Source: Chloroflexia bacterium (GTDB taxonomy: Bacteria > Chloroflexota > Chloroflexia > Thermomicrobiales > CFX8). Taken from it: 20,218 nt of DNA. The position numbers were made by a program, and so were the translations under genes. The notes under the pieces were generated by a model, which was given only the letters and a program-made list of their open reading frames with translations, was not told the DNA's origin and made no database searches. The DNA lies in assembly GCA_013696045.1 (NCBI GenBank), contig JACCZH010000119.1:1-20218 (forward strand). Direction: 5' to 3'. Numbering within the stretch: the stretch's first letter is position 1; every line of letters begins with the position of its first letter. Below are positions 1 to 6,282 of the stretch, piece by piece.

Positions 1-9
1 GGATAAGAC

Positions 10-37
10 AACGGGAGGGCCATTCGGCCCTCCCGTT
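10..37 (+). terminator. Rho-independent terminator at left edge
   Basis: A perfect 12-bp inverted repeat (10-21 against 26-37) with an ATTC loop is followed on the plus strand by a T-rich stretch (TTTCCTCT). The tail favours ending a plus-strand transcript that enters from outside the window. It could also act as a backup terminator for the minus-strand superoxide dismutase gene. Confidence 0.7.
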
Positions 38-72
38 TCCTCTATCTGATCTTTTCGTAAATCTCGATCTTG

Positions 73-134
73 GTAGCGGCGCAATTCATTGCGCCGCTAC
101 GCCAATAGAGCCCGGCGCGGGACCGGACTCTATT
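73..134. repeat. Two adjacent hairpins downstream of sodA
   Basis: The first hairpin has perfect 12-bp arms at 73-84 and 89-100 with a TTCA loop. The second has 7-bp arms at 104-110 and 128-134, extended inside by CCGG/CCGG after one mismatch. Neither is followed by a T-run on the minus strand, so they are not textbook terminators for sodA. The first, a GTAGCGGCG arm around TTCATT, looks like a dispersed palindromic element; membership of a repeat family is inference. Confidence 0.5.
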
Positions 135-144
135 GAACAAACCT

Positions 145-759
145 CTACGAACGCGCCTTCTTGTAGTTCTCGTTGACCTTGTCCCAATCGACAACGTTCC
201 ACCAGGCGTCGATGTAGTCAGGGCGCACATTCTGATATTTGAGGTAATAGGCGTGCTCCCAGACATCGATGCCCATGATCGGCTTGTGGCCCTGCATTAT
301 CGGGTTGTCCTGATTAGGAGTGCCGTGGACGTGCAGGTCGCCACTGCTATTGAGGCCTAGCCAGGCCCAACCACTGCCGAACTGTCCAACAGCTGCTGCC
401 TTGAACTTGGCCTTGAACTCATCAAAGCTGCCGAAAGCCTGGTTAATGGCATCGGCCAGTTCTCCGCTTGGCTGCCCGCCACCGTTCGGGCTCATGATCT
501 GCCAGAACATACTGTGGTTAACGTGGCCGCCACCGTTGTTCCTCACCGCAGTGCGGATACCTTCCGGCAGCGAGTCGAGGTCCTTGATGAGCTCTTCAGC
601 GCTCTTGTTCTGCAGGTCGGAGTGACCTTCAAGGGCGTTGTTCAGATTCGTAACATAGGTATTGTGATGCTTCCCGTGGTGAATCTGCATCGTGCGCTCG
701 TCGATGTGCGGCTCGAGCGCATTGTGCGGATATGGAAGATCTGGTAGTTGGTGTGCCAT
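145..759 (-). CDS. sodA: Superoxide dismutase, Mn-type (Fe/Mn family)
   Basis: Cytoplasmic enzyme that dismutates superoxide to oxygen and hydrogen peroxide. The 204 residues match the family's usual length and there is no signal peptide. The N-terminal helical hairpin (about 1-88) carries the first metal ligands, H27 in MQIHHGKHH and H82 in NHSMFW. The C-terminal alpha/beta domain supplies D165 and H169 in DVWEHAYY. The active-site glutamine lies in the C-terminal half (Q150 in TPNQD) and the NNGGGHVNH context is glycine-rich, both typical of Mn-preferring enzymes; the metal is inferred, not shown. A GGGAGGG ribosome-binding site (769-775) lies 9 bases before the ATG. An out-of-frame ATG at 766 sits between the two and is ignored. 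The gene appears monocistronic, with hairpins downstream and a candidate promoter at 862-890. Confidence 0.97.
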   Translation of the reverse strand: MAHQLPDLPYPHNALEPHIDERTMQIHHGKHHNTYVTNLNNALEGHSDLQNKSAEELIKDLDSLPEGIRTAVRNNGGGHVNHSMFWQIMSPNGGGQPSGELADAINQAFGSFDEFKAKFKAAAVGQFGSGWAWLGLNSSGDLHVHGTPNQDNPIMQGHKPIMGIDVWEHAYYLKYQNVRPDYIDAWWNVVDWDKVNENYKKARS

Positions 760-861
760 AAAGCATTACCCTCCCGTGTGATGAAAATCGAAAGACGTCA
801 CCTGTTCCACTGGACGCCGGGGTTGTCGCCCGGCGAACCAATCGCGGTGCGTCACCCTCCT

Positions 862-890
862 AGAATAGACCACTTGGGGGAGGCACGCAA
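862..890 (-). promoter_or_regulatory. Candidate sodA promoter
   Basis: On the minus strand, TTGCGT (885-890) and TATTCT (862-867) are separated by 17 bases, giving a weak sigma-70-like pair about 100 bases upstream of the sodA start. The resulting leader would contain a 7-bp GC-rich hairpin (815-821 against 829-835). The match to consensus is modest, so this is only a candidate. Confidence 0.3.
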
Positions 891-924
891 TCCGAGAAAC
901 GTCGTAGGTAGCGTTTGTGCCTGC

Positions 925-1455
925 TTATCTGCGCCCGCGAAAGCGTTGCCGGAAGGTACTGGGGCGCGGGGTCGTAGGGGCTATTCCAGCATCGTACGCC
1001 TCGTCCAGAATCGGCTGGAGCACGTCGATCATGCGAATGAGCCGTTCGGCGAGTTTCTGGATGAACGCGTCATTCAACGGTTCGATCGGGTGCGTTTCAT
1101 AGAGGTGGCCCCAGGATTTTGTCCAGCGCTCCAGCTCGCAGTGTGTGCCCAGCTCGTGCTTGATCTCGACGACGCGCCGATCGAAATGCTCCAGAAGCCG
1201 TGACGTGCTCTCTGGACCGTCCTCGAAATGCAGCCCTAGCTCGACAAAGCCGGTGTCGGTGTTGATCCAGGCTTCATAGTGGATGCGGTAGTTCGCGCCG
1301 TAATGGATCTTCAACAAGTTCATGGTGTGACGCGAGTGAAAAGCTTGCATCTCACCGGATAGCCCATGACGCACTGCGCCTGTCAGGTCCTCGAAGAACT
1401 CCCGGCGAGTGAGGGTTTGCCGTTTGGCGGTTTTGCTTGCGCGGGCCGTGGTCAT
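925..1455 (-). CDS. Conserved hypothetical protein
   Basis: I do not recognise a named family with certainty. The 176-residue product is soluble, with no signal peptide or membrane segment. The N-terminus is basic and likely disordered (about 1-15). A compact alpha/beta core follows (about 20-120) with the phrases IHYEAWINTDTGFVELGLHFE and HCELERWTKSWGHLYET. A helical stretch (about 125-157) and an arginine-rich tail (about 163-176) end the protein. The conserved-looking aromatic, His and Glu residues suggest a folded domain, perhaps ligand- or nucleic-acid-binding, but no function is claimed. I chose the ATG at 1455 over the longer reading at 1521 because the extra 22 residues look random and GGGGA lies about 7 bases upstream of 1455. 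A palindromic repeat separates it from the upstream hydratase gene. Confidence 0.75.
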   Translation of the reverse strand: MTTARASKTAKRQTLTRREFFEDLTGAVRHGLSGEMQAFHSRHTMNLLKIHYGANYRIHYEAWINTDTGFVELGLHFEDGPESTSRLLEHFDRRVVEIKHELGTHCELERWTKSWGHLYETHPIEPLNDAFIQKLAERLIRMIDVLQPILDEAYDAGIAPTTPRPSTFRQRFRGRR

Positions 1456-1528
1456 GGTGGTTCCCCAATTGGAGCGAGCCGGTTCACTCGTCCAATTGTG
1501 CCAAGTGCAGGGAAGGATCATTCAGATT

Positions 1529-1600
1529 GTCATCCCGAGGAACGAGGGATCCGTTGGTTGTCGCAGCGCAGGATACGGATCCCTCGTTCCTCGGGATGAC
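1529..1600. repeat. Dispersed palindromic repeat, copy 1
   Basis: Perfect 26-bp inverted repeat: 1529-1554 is exactly the reverse complement of 1575-1600, with a 20-base loop. The arms begin GTCATCCCGAGG and end GGGATCCGT. Related elements lie at 4182-4264 and 5456-5532. It sits just downstream of the hydratase stop and could fold as a strong hairpin that ends that transcript. Confidence 0.9.
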
Positions 1601-1628
1601 AAGGAAAACACCGTGCTCGCGGTTGAAG

Positions 1629-2483
1629 TTATCGCGTCACCAGCCGCACAATCCCCAATGCCTCGCCAAACCCGGCAAACTCGGCGGTGTAGCTACGGCC
1701 GGGCTCAAGCGTGACTGGCGGGGTCAGGGTTCCGGTCAGGACGACCTCTCCGGCACGCAAGGGTTCGCCGCTGGCAACCAGACTACGCGCCAGCCAGGCA
1801 AGAATACCCAGCGGACCACCAAGCAGGTCGGAGGTGCGGCCGATCGGGCCGGTATCACCCCGGCGGTCGGTTCGAATTCTGGCGGTGATGGCGTTGGGAT
1901 CAATCCGGCCATCATTGGGCAAGCTCTCGCCCAGCATGAAGCCGGCGTTGAGGCCGCTGTCGGCAATCGACTCAGCAGCGCTGGCATCCCAGTTGCCGGT
2001 GCGAACATCGATGATCTCAATCGCCGGTCGCAGCGAGTGCACGGCGGTGAAGGCAGCTTCCGGAGTCAGCTCGGGATCGTCAAGATCTTCGGCCAGCACA
2101 AACGCCACCTCGGCCTCGATCTTGGGCTGGACATAACGCCGCAAGTTGATTGTGCCGCCCTCGGACTGTTCACCGCTGGAGAAGATGTAGGACCAGAATG
2201 GCTCGTCCAGACTGTTTCTGACCAGTGCCGATCTCGTTGCCAGACCAACCTTGCGTCCGACCGGCACCGCTCCATCAATCATTCGAAGCAGGTCCACTTC
2301 GCGGCGGATGGCATAGCCGTCCGCCACGCTGAGGCCAGGGATGACGATGTTGATTCTGTCGATGGGCATGGCTTGATGCTCGGCGTCCCAGAGCGACCTG
2401 GCTAGCGCGCCATACGTTTCAGTTAAAGGATTGACGTTGACCTGACGATGCCTGGACCGCTCTTCATCATCGCCGTCGAACAT
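1629..2483 (-). CDS. 2-keto-4-pentenoate hydratase / fumarylacetoacetase-family enzyme
   Basis: Member of the MhpD/HpaH/XylJ branch of the fumarylacetoacetate hydrolase fold. These enzymes hydrate 2-hydroxypenta-2,4-dienoate-type compounds, or decarboxylate 4-oxalocrotonate, in meta-cleavage pathways. Using the ATG at 2483 gives 284 residues, near the usual 260. Recognisable parts are DGYAIRREV (about 55-63), GRKVGL with K78, DEPFWSYIF, the metal-binding pair E123/E125 in PKIEAEVAFVL, and EIIDVRTGNW followed by a glycine-containing AGFMLGE. The C-terminus has VVLTGTLTPPV. A longer reading to 2645 adds 54 residues without family character and is rejected. The ribosome-binding site at 2483 is weak, so the start is moderately sure. 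No ring-cleavage or aldolase partner lies nearby, so the substrate is unknown. A divergent promoter region with a dyad (2555-2572) separates it from the peptidase gene. Confidence 0.87.
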   Translation of the reverse strand: MFDGDDEERSRHRQVNVNPLTETYGALARSLWDAEHQAMPIDRINIVIPGLSVADGYAIRREVDLLRMIDGAVPVGRKVGLATRSALVRNSLDEPFWSYIFSSGEQSEGGTINLRRYVQPKIEAEVAFVLAEDLDDPELTPEAAFTAVHSLRPAIEIIDVRTGNWDASAAESIADSGLNAGFMLGESLPNDGRIDPNAITARIRTDRRGDTGPIGRTSDLLGGPLGILAWLARSLVASGEPLRAGEVVLTGTLTPPVTLEPGRSYTAEFAGFGEALGIVRLVTR

Positions 2484-2554
2484 GCTGGTGCTATTCCGGT
2501 CACTTACACTACGAACTGCCGACAAATTCCACCTCAACCACACTGCTGCCGCGC

Positions 2555-2572
2555 CAACCGAACGCTCGGTTG
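2555..2572. promoter_or_regulatory. Candidate operator dyad between divergent genes
   Basis: CAACCGA, a four-base spacer ACGC, then TCGGTTG: a perfect 7-bp inverted repeat in the gap between the divergent hydratase and M20 peptidase genes. The size and geometry are those of a dimeric repressor site such as TetR-family operators. No such regulator is encoded in the window, so the cognate protein is unknown. Confidence 0.4.
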
Positions 2573-2747
2573 AGCACACAAGAATCATATGTGTTTGGAG
2601 CCTATCAGCGTCATGCAGATAGGCGCCAGAGAAGAAAGTCCACATCCTTACCGACCCCGAAATAAACCGGGACGGTTATCCCATGACCGCCGCAGTCGGG
2701 TTATGATGATCGCTCATTAGCGATCAGTGTTGATTGAGAAGGGACAC

Positions 2748-4154
2748 ATGCGCATGGCGCAGAAACCAGAGTATGAAGCGTATCTCACCGACCATTACGA
2801 GCAGCATCTTGAGGAGTTGAAGGACTTTCTGCGCATTCCGAGCGTTAGCTCACTTCCGGAACACCGCGAAGATATTCGCAAGGCTGCCGGGTGGGTTGCA
2901 GACCAGTTGCGCGCAACCGGCGTGCCAAAGGTCGAGATTATGGAGACGTCCGGCAACCCGGTTGTCTATGGCGAGTGGATTGTTGATCCAGAAAAGCCAA
3001 CCGCCCTCATTTACGGGCACTACGACGTTCAGCCACCGGACCCGCTGGATCTCTGGGAGACTCCGCCATTTGAGCCGGATGTTCGCAATGAGCGCATTTA
3101 CGCTCGTGGGTCGAGTGACGACAAGGGCAACCTGTTCATGCCCATCAAGGCGCTTGAGGCACTGGTCCAGACCCAGGGCGGGCCGCCGGTTAACCTGAAG
3201 TTCAGCTTCGAGGGTGAGGAAGAGATTGGCTCTCCGAATTTGCCGGAATTCGTGAGGGCCAACAAAGAGCTGCTGGCCGCCGACCTGGTGCTTTGTGCCG
3301 ATGGTGGTCAGTGGGGTCCGGACGAACCGTCGATTACCAGCAGTAGCAAGGGGCTGGCCGGCTGCCAGGTGAACATTCGCACCGCCAACAGCGATCTGCA
3401 CTCGGGTATGTTCGGCGCGTCGGTTCCCAACGCCGTGCAGGCCGCCGTGCAGCTGGCCGCCACGCTGCATGACAAAAACGGCCGGGTTATGATTGACGGC
3501 TTCTACGATCGAGTGCGTGACCTGACCGGCCAGGACCGCGAGCAGTTTGCGGCCGTCCCGTTCAACGAGGAGCAGTACAAGTCCGACCTCGGGCTGGACG
3601 AGCTGTGGGGCGAGACTGGTTACACGCCGCTTGAGCGCAACGGAGGCCGGCCGACGGCCGATCTGAACGGTATCTGGGGTGGTTTTCAGGGACCAGGCGT
3701 CAAGACGGTAACGCCCAGTGAGGCGCACTTCAAGATCACCTGCCGGCTCGTTGCCGATCAGGATCCGGCCGAGATCATCGGCTTGATTGAGAAGCATGTG
3801 CAGAAGCACCGGCCTCCGGGCGCGAAGGTAACAGTTGATCCTCTGCCCGGCTCCGCCAAGCCCTTCTCGATCCGTCGCGATCATCCGGGCCTGCTGGCAG
3901 CGGAACAGGTGCTCGGAGACCTCTACGACCGTGACCCCTACGTGATTCGGCTGGGTGGCACCCTGCCGGTGGCCGAGACCTACCAGTCCGAGCTTGGCGC
4001 GGACATGGTCTTCTACAGCTGGAGCATGCCCGACAGCCACGCCCACGCGCCCAACGAATCCTTCCAGCTGAAATCGTTTCGGATGGCGCGGCTAGGCTAC
4101 TGCGCCCTACTAAACCGTTTGGCGGAAATGGAAAAGGCGGCGTTTAAGCAGTAG
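2748..4154 (+). CDS. M20 family metallopeptidase (dipeptidase, CNDP/PepV-like)
   Basis: Cytosolic zinc-dependent exopeptidase of the M20 dipeptidase group, about 468 residues, typical for the family. The catalytic domain has the first metal ligand in IYGHYDVQP (about residue 91), the bridging aspartate in RGSSDDKG, and the catalytic-base and metal glutamates in EGEEEIGS. A further ligand lies in LCADGG and the final histidine in MPDSHAHAPNE near the C-terminus. The inserted lid/dimerisation domain (about 200-375) carries DLHSGMFG, whose histidine reaches the partner active site in this family. Expected substrates are dipeptides or N-acyl amino acids; specificity cannot be read from sequence. 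AGAAGGGA (2737-2744) supports the ATG at 2748 or the in-frame ATG at 2754. The GTG at 2727 has no ribosome-binding site. It is divergent from the hydratase and convergent with the threonine aldolase. Confidence 0.93.
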   Translation: MRMAQKPEYEAYLTDHYEQHLEELKDFLRIPSVSSLPEHREDIRKAAGWVADQLRATGVPKVEIMETSGNPVVYGEWIVDPEKPTALIYGHYDVQPPDPLDLWETPPFEPDVRNERIYARGSSDDKGNLFMPIKALEALVQTQGGPPVNLKFSFEGEEEIGSPNLPEFVRANKELLAADLVLCADGGQWGPDEPSITSSSKGLAGCQVNIRTANSDLHSGMFGASVPNAVQAAVQLAATLHDKNGRVMIDGFYDRVRDLTGQDREQFAAVPFNEEQYKSDLGLDELWGETGYTPLERNGGRPTADLNGIWGGFQGPGVKTVTPSEAHFKITCRLVADQDPAEIIGLIEKHVQKHRPPGAKVTVDPLPGSAKPFSIRRDHPGLLAAEQVLGDLYDRDPYVIRLGGTLPVAETYQSELGADMVFYSWSMPDSHAHAPNESFQLKSFRMARLGYCALLNRLAEMEKAAFKQ

Positions 4155-4181
4155 GGAACCGCCAGAAGCACAGTGGGGACT

Positions 4182-4264
4182 GTCATCCTGACGATAGGAG
4201 GGATCCGTTCTCGGCTGTTGATGGACCGCTGAAAGGATACGGATCCCTCATTCTTCGGGATGAC
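4182..4264. repeat. Dispersed palindromic repeat, copy 2 (imperfect)
   Basis: Arms at 4182-4208 and 4239-4264 are an imperfect inverted repeat of the copy-1 type (GTCATCC start, GGGATCCGT end). The left arm has diverged in its middle and is one base longer. It fills the gap between two convergent genes and may serve as a bidirectional terminator. Confidence 0.85.
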
Positions 4265-4273
4265 AAGTGGTTG

Positions 4274-5314
4274 CTACCCGCTCACCACCACATCACGCAT
4301 TGTCTCGACCGTCTGCTCGATATCGGAACGGGAGATGTCGAGATGGGTAACGGCACGGATGGATTGGCCACGGCCACCCATGCGCACACCACGTTTGGTC
4401 ATGGATTGGTTTAGCTCCTCAGCCTTGCGGCCGGTTTCGGACACGTCAAAGAAGACGATGTTGGTCTCGATATCATGTTCGTCTACCTGGATGCCGGGAA
4501 TCTCGGACAATCCCTGCGCTAACAGTCTGGCATTGGCATGGTCCTCTGCCAGGCGCTCAACGTTGTTCTGGAAGGCGTAGACCCCGGCCGCGGCGATAAT
4601 GCCGGCCTGTCGCATGGCGCCGCCATAGAGGTGCTTGTAGCGCCGGGCGCGCTCCATATCATCTCGTGTGCCGGCCAGGATAGCGCCGACCGGCGCGCCG
4701 AGCCCCTTGGAGAGGTCGATCCAGACCGTGTCCATCTCCTCAGCCCAGATGCTGGCGGCGATGCCGCTGGCGACCACCGCGTTCATCAAGCGAGCGCCGT
4801 CCATGTGCGTCTTGAGCCCGCGAGAGTGTGCCAGTGTGGCGATTTCACGCACGCCCTCAATCGGCCAGACCTTGCCAGAGCCACGGTTCGTGGTGTTCTC
4901 AATTGAGACTAGCCGGGATTGGGGTGAGTGGGGTCCGGTGTCACGGATGGCGTCTTCGACCTGCTGGGCGGTAAAGACGCCGCGCACGCCATCGAGCAGG
5001 GCAAAGCTGACGCCGGCCAGTGCAGCCGGACCGCCACCTTCTGACGAGTAGGGATGGGCATAACGGTCGAGAATGATCTCGTCGGTTGGTTGGGTATGGA
5101 TCTTTATCGCGATGGCATTGCACATGGTTCCGGATGGCAGGAAGAGTGCGGCTTCCTTACCGGTTAGCTCGGCCACGATATCCTGAAGCTGGTTGACGGT
5201 CGGGTCTTCTCTGCGTTGTTCGTCACCGACGGGAGCTTCCGCCATAAAGCGGCGCATCTCAGCCGATGGGCGAGTTGCCGTGTCACTCGACAGGTCAATG
5301 AGCTGGTCTGCCAT
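4274..5314 (-). CDS. ltaE: Low-specificity L-threonine aldolase
   Basis: PLP-dependent fold-type I lyase that splits L-threonine or L-allo-threonine into glycine and acetaldehyde. The 346 residues are the usual length. The N-terminus IDLSSDTATRPSAEMRRFMAEAPVGDE is diagnostic, as is EDPTVNQLQ. LPSGTMCNAIAI binds the cofactor phosphate region, and THMDGARLMNA supplies the aspartate that pairs with the pyridine nitrogen. K203 in DLSKGLGAPVGA is the Schiff-base lysine. The C-terminal domain (about 240-346) includes the NIVFFDV and RAVTHLDIS segments of the family. AGAGGAT lies about 9 bases before the ATG. It stands alone between two palindromic repeats (4182-4264 downstream, 5456-5532 upstream). 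It may feed glycine metabolism from amino acids released by the neighbouring peptidase, which is inference. Confidence 0.95.
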   Translation of the reverse strand: MADQLIDLSSDTATRPSAEMRRFMAEAPVGDEQRREDPTVNQLQDIVAELTGKEAALFLPSGTMCNAIAIKIHTQPTDEIILDRYAHPYSSEGGGPAALAGVSFALLDGVRGVFTAQQVEDAIRDTGPHSPQSRLVSIENTTNRGSGKVWPIEGVREIATLAHSRGLKTHMDGARLMNAVVASGIAASIWAEEMDTVWIDLSKGLGAPVGAILAGTRDDMERARRYKHLYGGAMRQAGIIAAAGVYAFQNNVERLAEDHANARLLAQGLSEIPGIQVDEHDIETNIVFFDVSETGRKAEELNQSMTKRGVRMGGRGQSIRAVTHLDISRSDIEQTVETMRDVVVSG

Positions 5315-5455
5315 GTTTCGATTATCCTCTCGTCAATCAGAACCGGTTTGAGGGCTACACAATAGACGAAGTGGGCCCGCGCGCCTATCCCTGTTGTGCA
5401 ATCCAAACCGTTGACATACACATCACTCGCCCGGAAGGAACCGGATGGTTAACTG

Positions 5456-5532
5456 GTCATCCTGAGGGACGAAGAGTCTCTTGTTGAATCGCTCGCTGGC
5501 TAAGCCTGAGATCCTTCGTTCCTCAGGATGAC
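5456..5532. repeat. Dispersed palindromic repeat, copy 3
   Basis: Arms of 25 bases (5456-5480 and 5508-5532) match as an inverted repeat at 22 positions around a 27-base loop. They begin GTCATCCTGAGG like the other copies. It lies inside the 347-base gap 5315-5661, which otherwise holds the leader of the threonine aldolase gene, the terminator at 5601-5637, and nothing else I can identify. Confidence 0.85.
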
Positions 5533-5600
5533 TGATCATCCGCCGCTCTTCTCGTCTGTATCACTATATTCTCGACTCCATGAATAACCTTCGCACTAAC

Positions 5601-5637
5601 AGAAATGCACCCATCCCGAACGGATGAGTGCATTTCT
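5601..5637 (-). terminator. Terminator of the coiled-coil gene
   Basis: A 16-bp stem (5601-5616 against 5622-5637, one non-Watson-Crick position) with a five-base loop lies 25 bases downstream of the stop at 5662. T-rich sequence flanks both sides (TTTCTGTT on the minus strand, TTTCTTTAT on the plus strand), so it could work in both directions. Confidence 0.8.
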
Positions 5638-5661
5638 TTATGACCGGATATTCGGATGTAA

Positions 5662-6075
5662 TTACTGGTGCTGCTGGTCTTGTATAAGCGATTGCAGGAA
5701 GTCTTGCGGCAGGCTTTGTTTTAGTATCGAGCGCAGGTTTGTTTGCGCGTCCTCATAGCGTTTCTGTGATTCTTCCACGGCCCGCTTGGCCTCATCAAGC
5801 TCCTGATAGGCGCGGGCGACCGGGTGCTGTGACTGGTTTGAGGCGCTCTCTGCGCGTGTGGTCCCGAAGCGCCGCGAGGCGGGCAGCTTCCCGGAGCGGC
5901 GCAACTTTGGAACGCGGTAGTTCAGATCACTCAAGGCCACGGAATCGCGCAGATCGGGCTGGCGCTGATAAATCGTTTCGAGCGCACTCTGGTATGACTC
6001 TGACGGGTTGCTTTGAAAGATATCGATAAGCTCTTGTTCGAGACGAGCGCCTTGATCCTGTGATAATTTGGCCAA
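5662..6075 (-). CDS. Small coiled-coil protein of unknown function
   Basis: A 137-residue hydrophilic protein not assigned to a family. The N-terminal part (about 1-35) is helical with LEQELIDIFQ. The middle (about 50-85) is basic and likely disordered. Residues about 86-120 form a clear heptad-like helix rich in Glu, Lys, Arg and Gln (AYQELDEAKRAVEESQKRYE), predicting a coiled coil. A short Gln-rich amphipathic tail closes the protein. There is no signal peptide or membrane segment. Translation starts at a TTG; this is supported by GGGAG about 7 bases upstream and by the absence of any in-frame ATG nearby. It has its own terminator, so it is a separate transcription unit and not an artefact of neighbouring genes. 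A scaffolding or partner-binding role is possible but unproven. Confidence 0.72.
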   Translation of the reverse strand: MAKLSQDQGARLEQELIDIFQSNPSESYQSALETIYQRQPDLRDSVALSDLNYRVPKLRRSGKLPASRRFGTTRAESASNQSQHPVARAYQELDEAKRAVEESQKRYEDAQTNLRSILKQSLPQDFLQSLIQDQQHQ

Positions 6076-6161
6076 TGGATGCTCCCTACGTTCCCACTAC
6101 AATTTGCAAATCCTATTGTAACGCACAGTTACGAGGGGTCTCTATGGTTTATAACGGAAGC

Positions 6162-6180
6162 GTTTCCATCTCGTGGAAAC
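6162..6180. promoter_or_regulatory. Dyad GTTTCCA-n5-TGGAAAC upstream of coiled-coil gene
   Basis: A perfect 7-bp inverted repeat with a five-base spacer (TCTCG) lies about 90 bases upstream of the TTG start at 6075. It is also about 100 bases beyond the stop of the FAD gene. It could be an operator or a small hairpin. Nothing else identifiable occupies 6076-6282. Confidence 0.3.
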
Positions 6181-6282
6181 TCACTGGTGAAAGTATTCAA
6201 GCCCCTGCGAAGGTTAAAACGTACTCGCTTCGTAGACGACTTCCATTATTGCGCCACTACGACGTCACAATCGCTGCCGGTC

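Noticed and set aside
757..766. Earlier ATG at 766 as start of sodA
   Set aside because: It is out of frame with the dismutase and only two bases from the ribosome-binding site. The ATG at 759 gives the conserved N-terminus.
1437..2405. A 322-codon open frame on the plus strand opposite the hydratase
   Set aside because: Low-complexity, family-free translation that also runs through the palindromic repeat at 1529-1600. The minus strand encodes a clear hydratase.
2850..4046. A 398-codon open frame on the minus strand opposite the M20 peptidase
   Set aside because: The plus-strand reading has complete M20 motifs and a ribosome-binding site. The minus frame has no recognisable domain and is a by-product of codon bias.
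5411..5416. Perfect -35-like TTGACA on the plus strand
   Set aside because: No -10 box at 16-18 bases and no plus-strand gene downstream.
6193..6220. A stretch resembling a CRISPR repeat (ATTCAAGCCCC...GGTTAAAAC)
   Set aside because: Only one copy is present, with no spacers, no regular spacing and no cas genes in the window.
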